5,975 nucleotides of DNA, taken from the NCBI GenBank assembly GCA_020047775.1, contig JAIFNK010000140.1:1-5975 (forward strand). The letters run 5' to 3'. A model generated the notes under the pieces. That model did no database searches, had not been told where the DNA came from, and was given only the letters and a program-made list of their open reading frames with translations. The DNA is from Akkermansia sp. GTDB taxonomy: Bacteria; Verrucomicrobiota; Verrucomicrobiia; Verrucomicrobiales; Akkermansiaceae. A program made the position numbers and the translations under genes. Each line of letters opens with the position of its first letter. Position 1 is the first letter of the stretch. Shown here one piece after another: positions 5,230-5,975 of this stretch.

Positions 5230-5975
5230 ATGCTCACCCTTCTCAAAATCCGCAATCTCGCCTTGGTCGATGAACTCGCCTGGGAACTCGGCTCTGGCCT
5301 CATCAGCGTTACTGGCGAAACGGGGGCCGGAAAATCAGTCATCGTCGGCGCACTGAAACTCGTGCTCGGCGAGCGGGCGGAGAAATCGCTGATCCGCACG
5401 GGCGAGGAAACCTGCTCGGTGGAGGCGGTTTTCGAGTTGAAGGATCCTTCGGAAGTCAATGCAGTGCTCGCGGACGGCGGGCTGGATGCGTGCGATGACA
5501 CGCAGCTCATCATCCGCCGGGTCATCGGGCAGACGGCGAACCGGCAGTTCATCAATGATTCGCCGGTGACGCTGACCTTATTGAAACGCCTCGGCGAGCA
5601 TCTGGTGGATTTGCACGGGCCCCATGACCACCAATCGCTGCTCTCGGTGGAGCGGCAGCTTTCCATGCTGGATGCCTACGCCGGAGCGGAAAACTCGGTG
5701 AACAGCTACCGCGAGTTTTACCGGTCGTGGCGGACAAAAGCCGCCGAACTGGAGGAAATCCGCCATGCGGAAAACGCGAGCGAACAGGAGCTGGATTTGC
5801 TGCGCTATCAGCTTCAGGAAATCGACGGGGCGAACCTCAAGCCGGAGGACGAACAGGATCTTGAAGACCGCTGGCGGCGCGCGTCTAACGCGAGTCGGCT
5901 GGTGGAAGCCGCCGCCGCCGCGACCGCCGCGCTGAGCGGTGAGGATGGGATTTTGGAGCGGCTGACGGAAGTTCA
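5230..5975 (+). CDS. recN: DNA repair protein RecN, N-terminal part, cut by window edge
   Basis: RecN is an SMC-like cytoplasmic ATPase that acts early in recombinational repair of double-strand breaks, promoting cohesion of broken ends and RecA function. The first 248 codons are present (about 550-570 is usual for the full protein). Visible features are the typical opening LLKIRNLALVDELAWEL (residues 4-20), Walker A GETGAGKS (29-36), FINDSPVTLTLLKRLGEHLV (107-126) and the glutamine-loop region HGPHDHQSLL (129-138). From about residue 150 the composition becomes that of a long coiled coil rich in Glu, Arg, Leu and Ala, with an Ala run at 227-234. The Walker B and signature motifs lie beyond the window. 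The start is certain: an in-frame TAA at 5224-5226 stands one codon upstream. No Shine-Dalgarno precedes it. The gene is divergent from the restriction unit and probably belongs to the core chromosome. RecN is SOS-controlled in many bacteria, but I see no LexA box here. Confidence 0.96.
   Translation, partial: MLTLLKIRNLALVDELAWELGSGLISVTGETGAGKSVIVGALKLVLGERAEKSLIRTGEETCSVEAVFELKDPSEVNAVLADGGLDACDDTQLIIRRVIGQTANRQFINDSPVTLTLLKRLGEHLVDLHGPHDHQSLLSVERQLSMLDAYAGAENSVNSYREFYRSWRTKAAELEEIRHAENASEQELDLLRYQLQEIDGANLKPEDEQDLEDRWRRASNASRLVEAAAAATAALSGEDGILERLTEV

Noticed and set aside
5060..5356. Plus-strand open frame (98 codons) overlapping the recN start
   Set aside because: It runs through the hairpins and into recN in a different frame, with no recognisable domain. 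RecN is certain in that stretch.
5908..5931. GCC/GCG triplet run in recN as a possible unstable repeat
   Set aside because: It encodes a short Ala-rich stretch in the coiled-coil region, the codons are mixed, and such runs are common in GC-rich genes.

Overview
The window reads as bacterial chromosome of high GC content. It has a three-gene leftward (minus-strand) restriction-modification unit and, facing the other way, the 5' end of a housekeeping recN gene. The RecN glutamine-loop variant (HGPHDHQSLL), the GC-rich codon use and the absence of Shine-Dalgarno sequences before all four starts suggest Verrucomicrobia or a related PVC-group bacterium. This assignment is an inference from pattern memory, with moderate confidence at best.

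Layout: position 1 to 794 (minus) is the N-terminal 264 codons of an adenine-N6 DNA methyltransferase with a DPPY motif, cut by the window edge. A 60-bp pyrimidine-rich (on the transcribed sense) gap at 795-854 contains a heptamer microrepeat. Position 855-1697 (minus) is a DinD-family protein with a BRO-N-like domain. Its start overlaps by 4 bp (ATGA) the stop of a large type III-like restriction endonuclease (1694-4780, minus), which carries a superfamily 2 helicase core and a C-terminal PD-(D/E)XK nuclease. A 449-bp divergent gap (4781-5229) follows. It holds another heptamer microrepeat, a doubtful 58-codon open frame and two mutually exclusive hairpins. RecN begins at 5230 (plus) and runs off the right edge.

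How the genes work together: the nuclease/translocase and the methyltransferase are expected to form a two-subunit restriction-modification system of the kind annotated as type III or BPTD_3080-family. The transcript order is nuclease, DinD-like protein, methyltransferase, the reverse of the classical mod-res order. The DinD-like gene is the unexpected part. E. coli DinD is a DNA-damage-induced protein that acts on RecA filaments, so a tightly coupled copy inside a restriction operon could link restriction to DNA damage or replication state. That link is a hypothesis. RecN, the neighbour, is a DNA double-strand-break repair ATPase and is probably an independent gene at the edge of the inserted defence unit.
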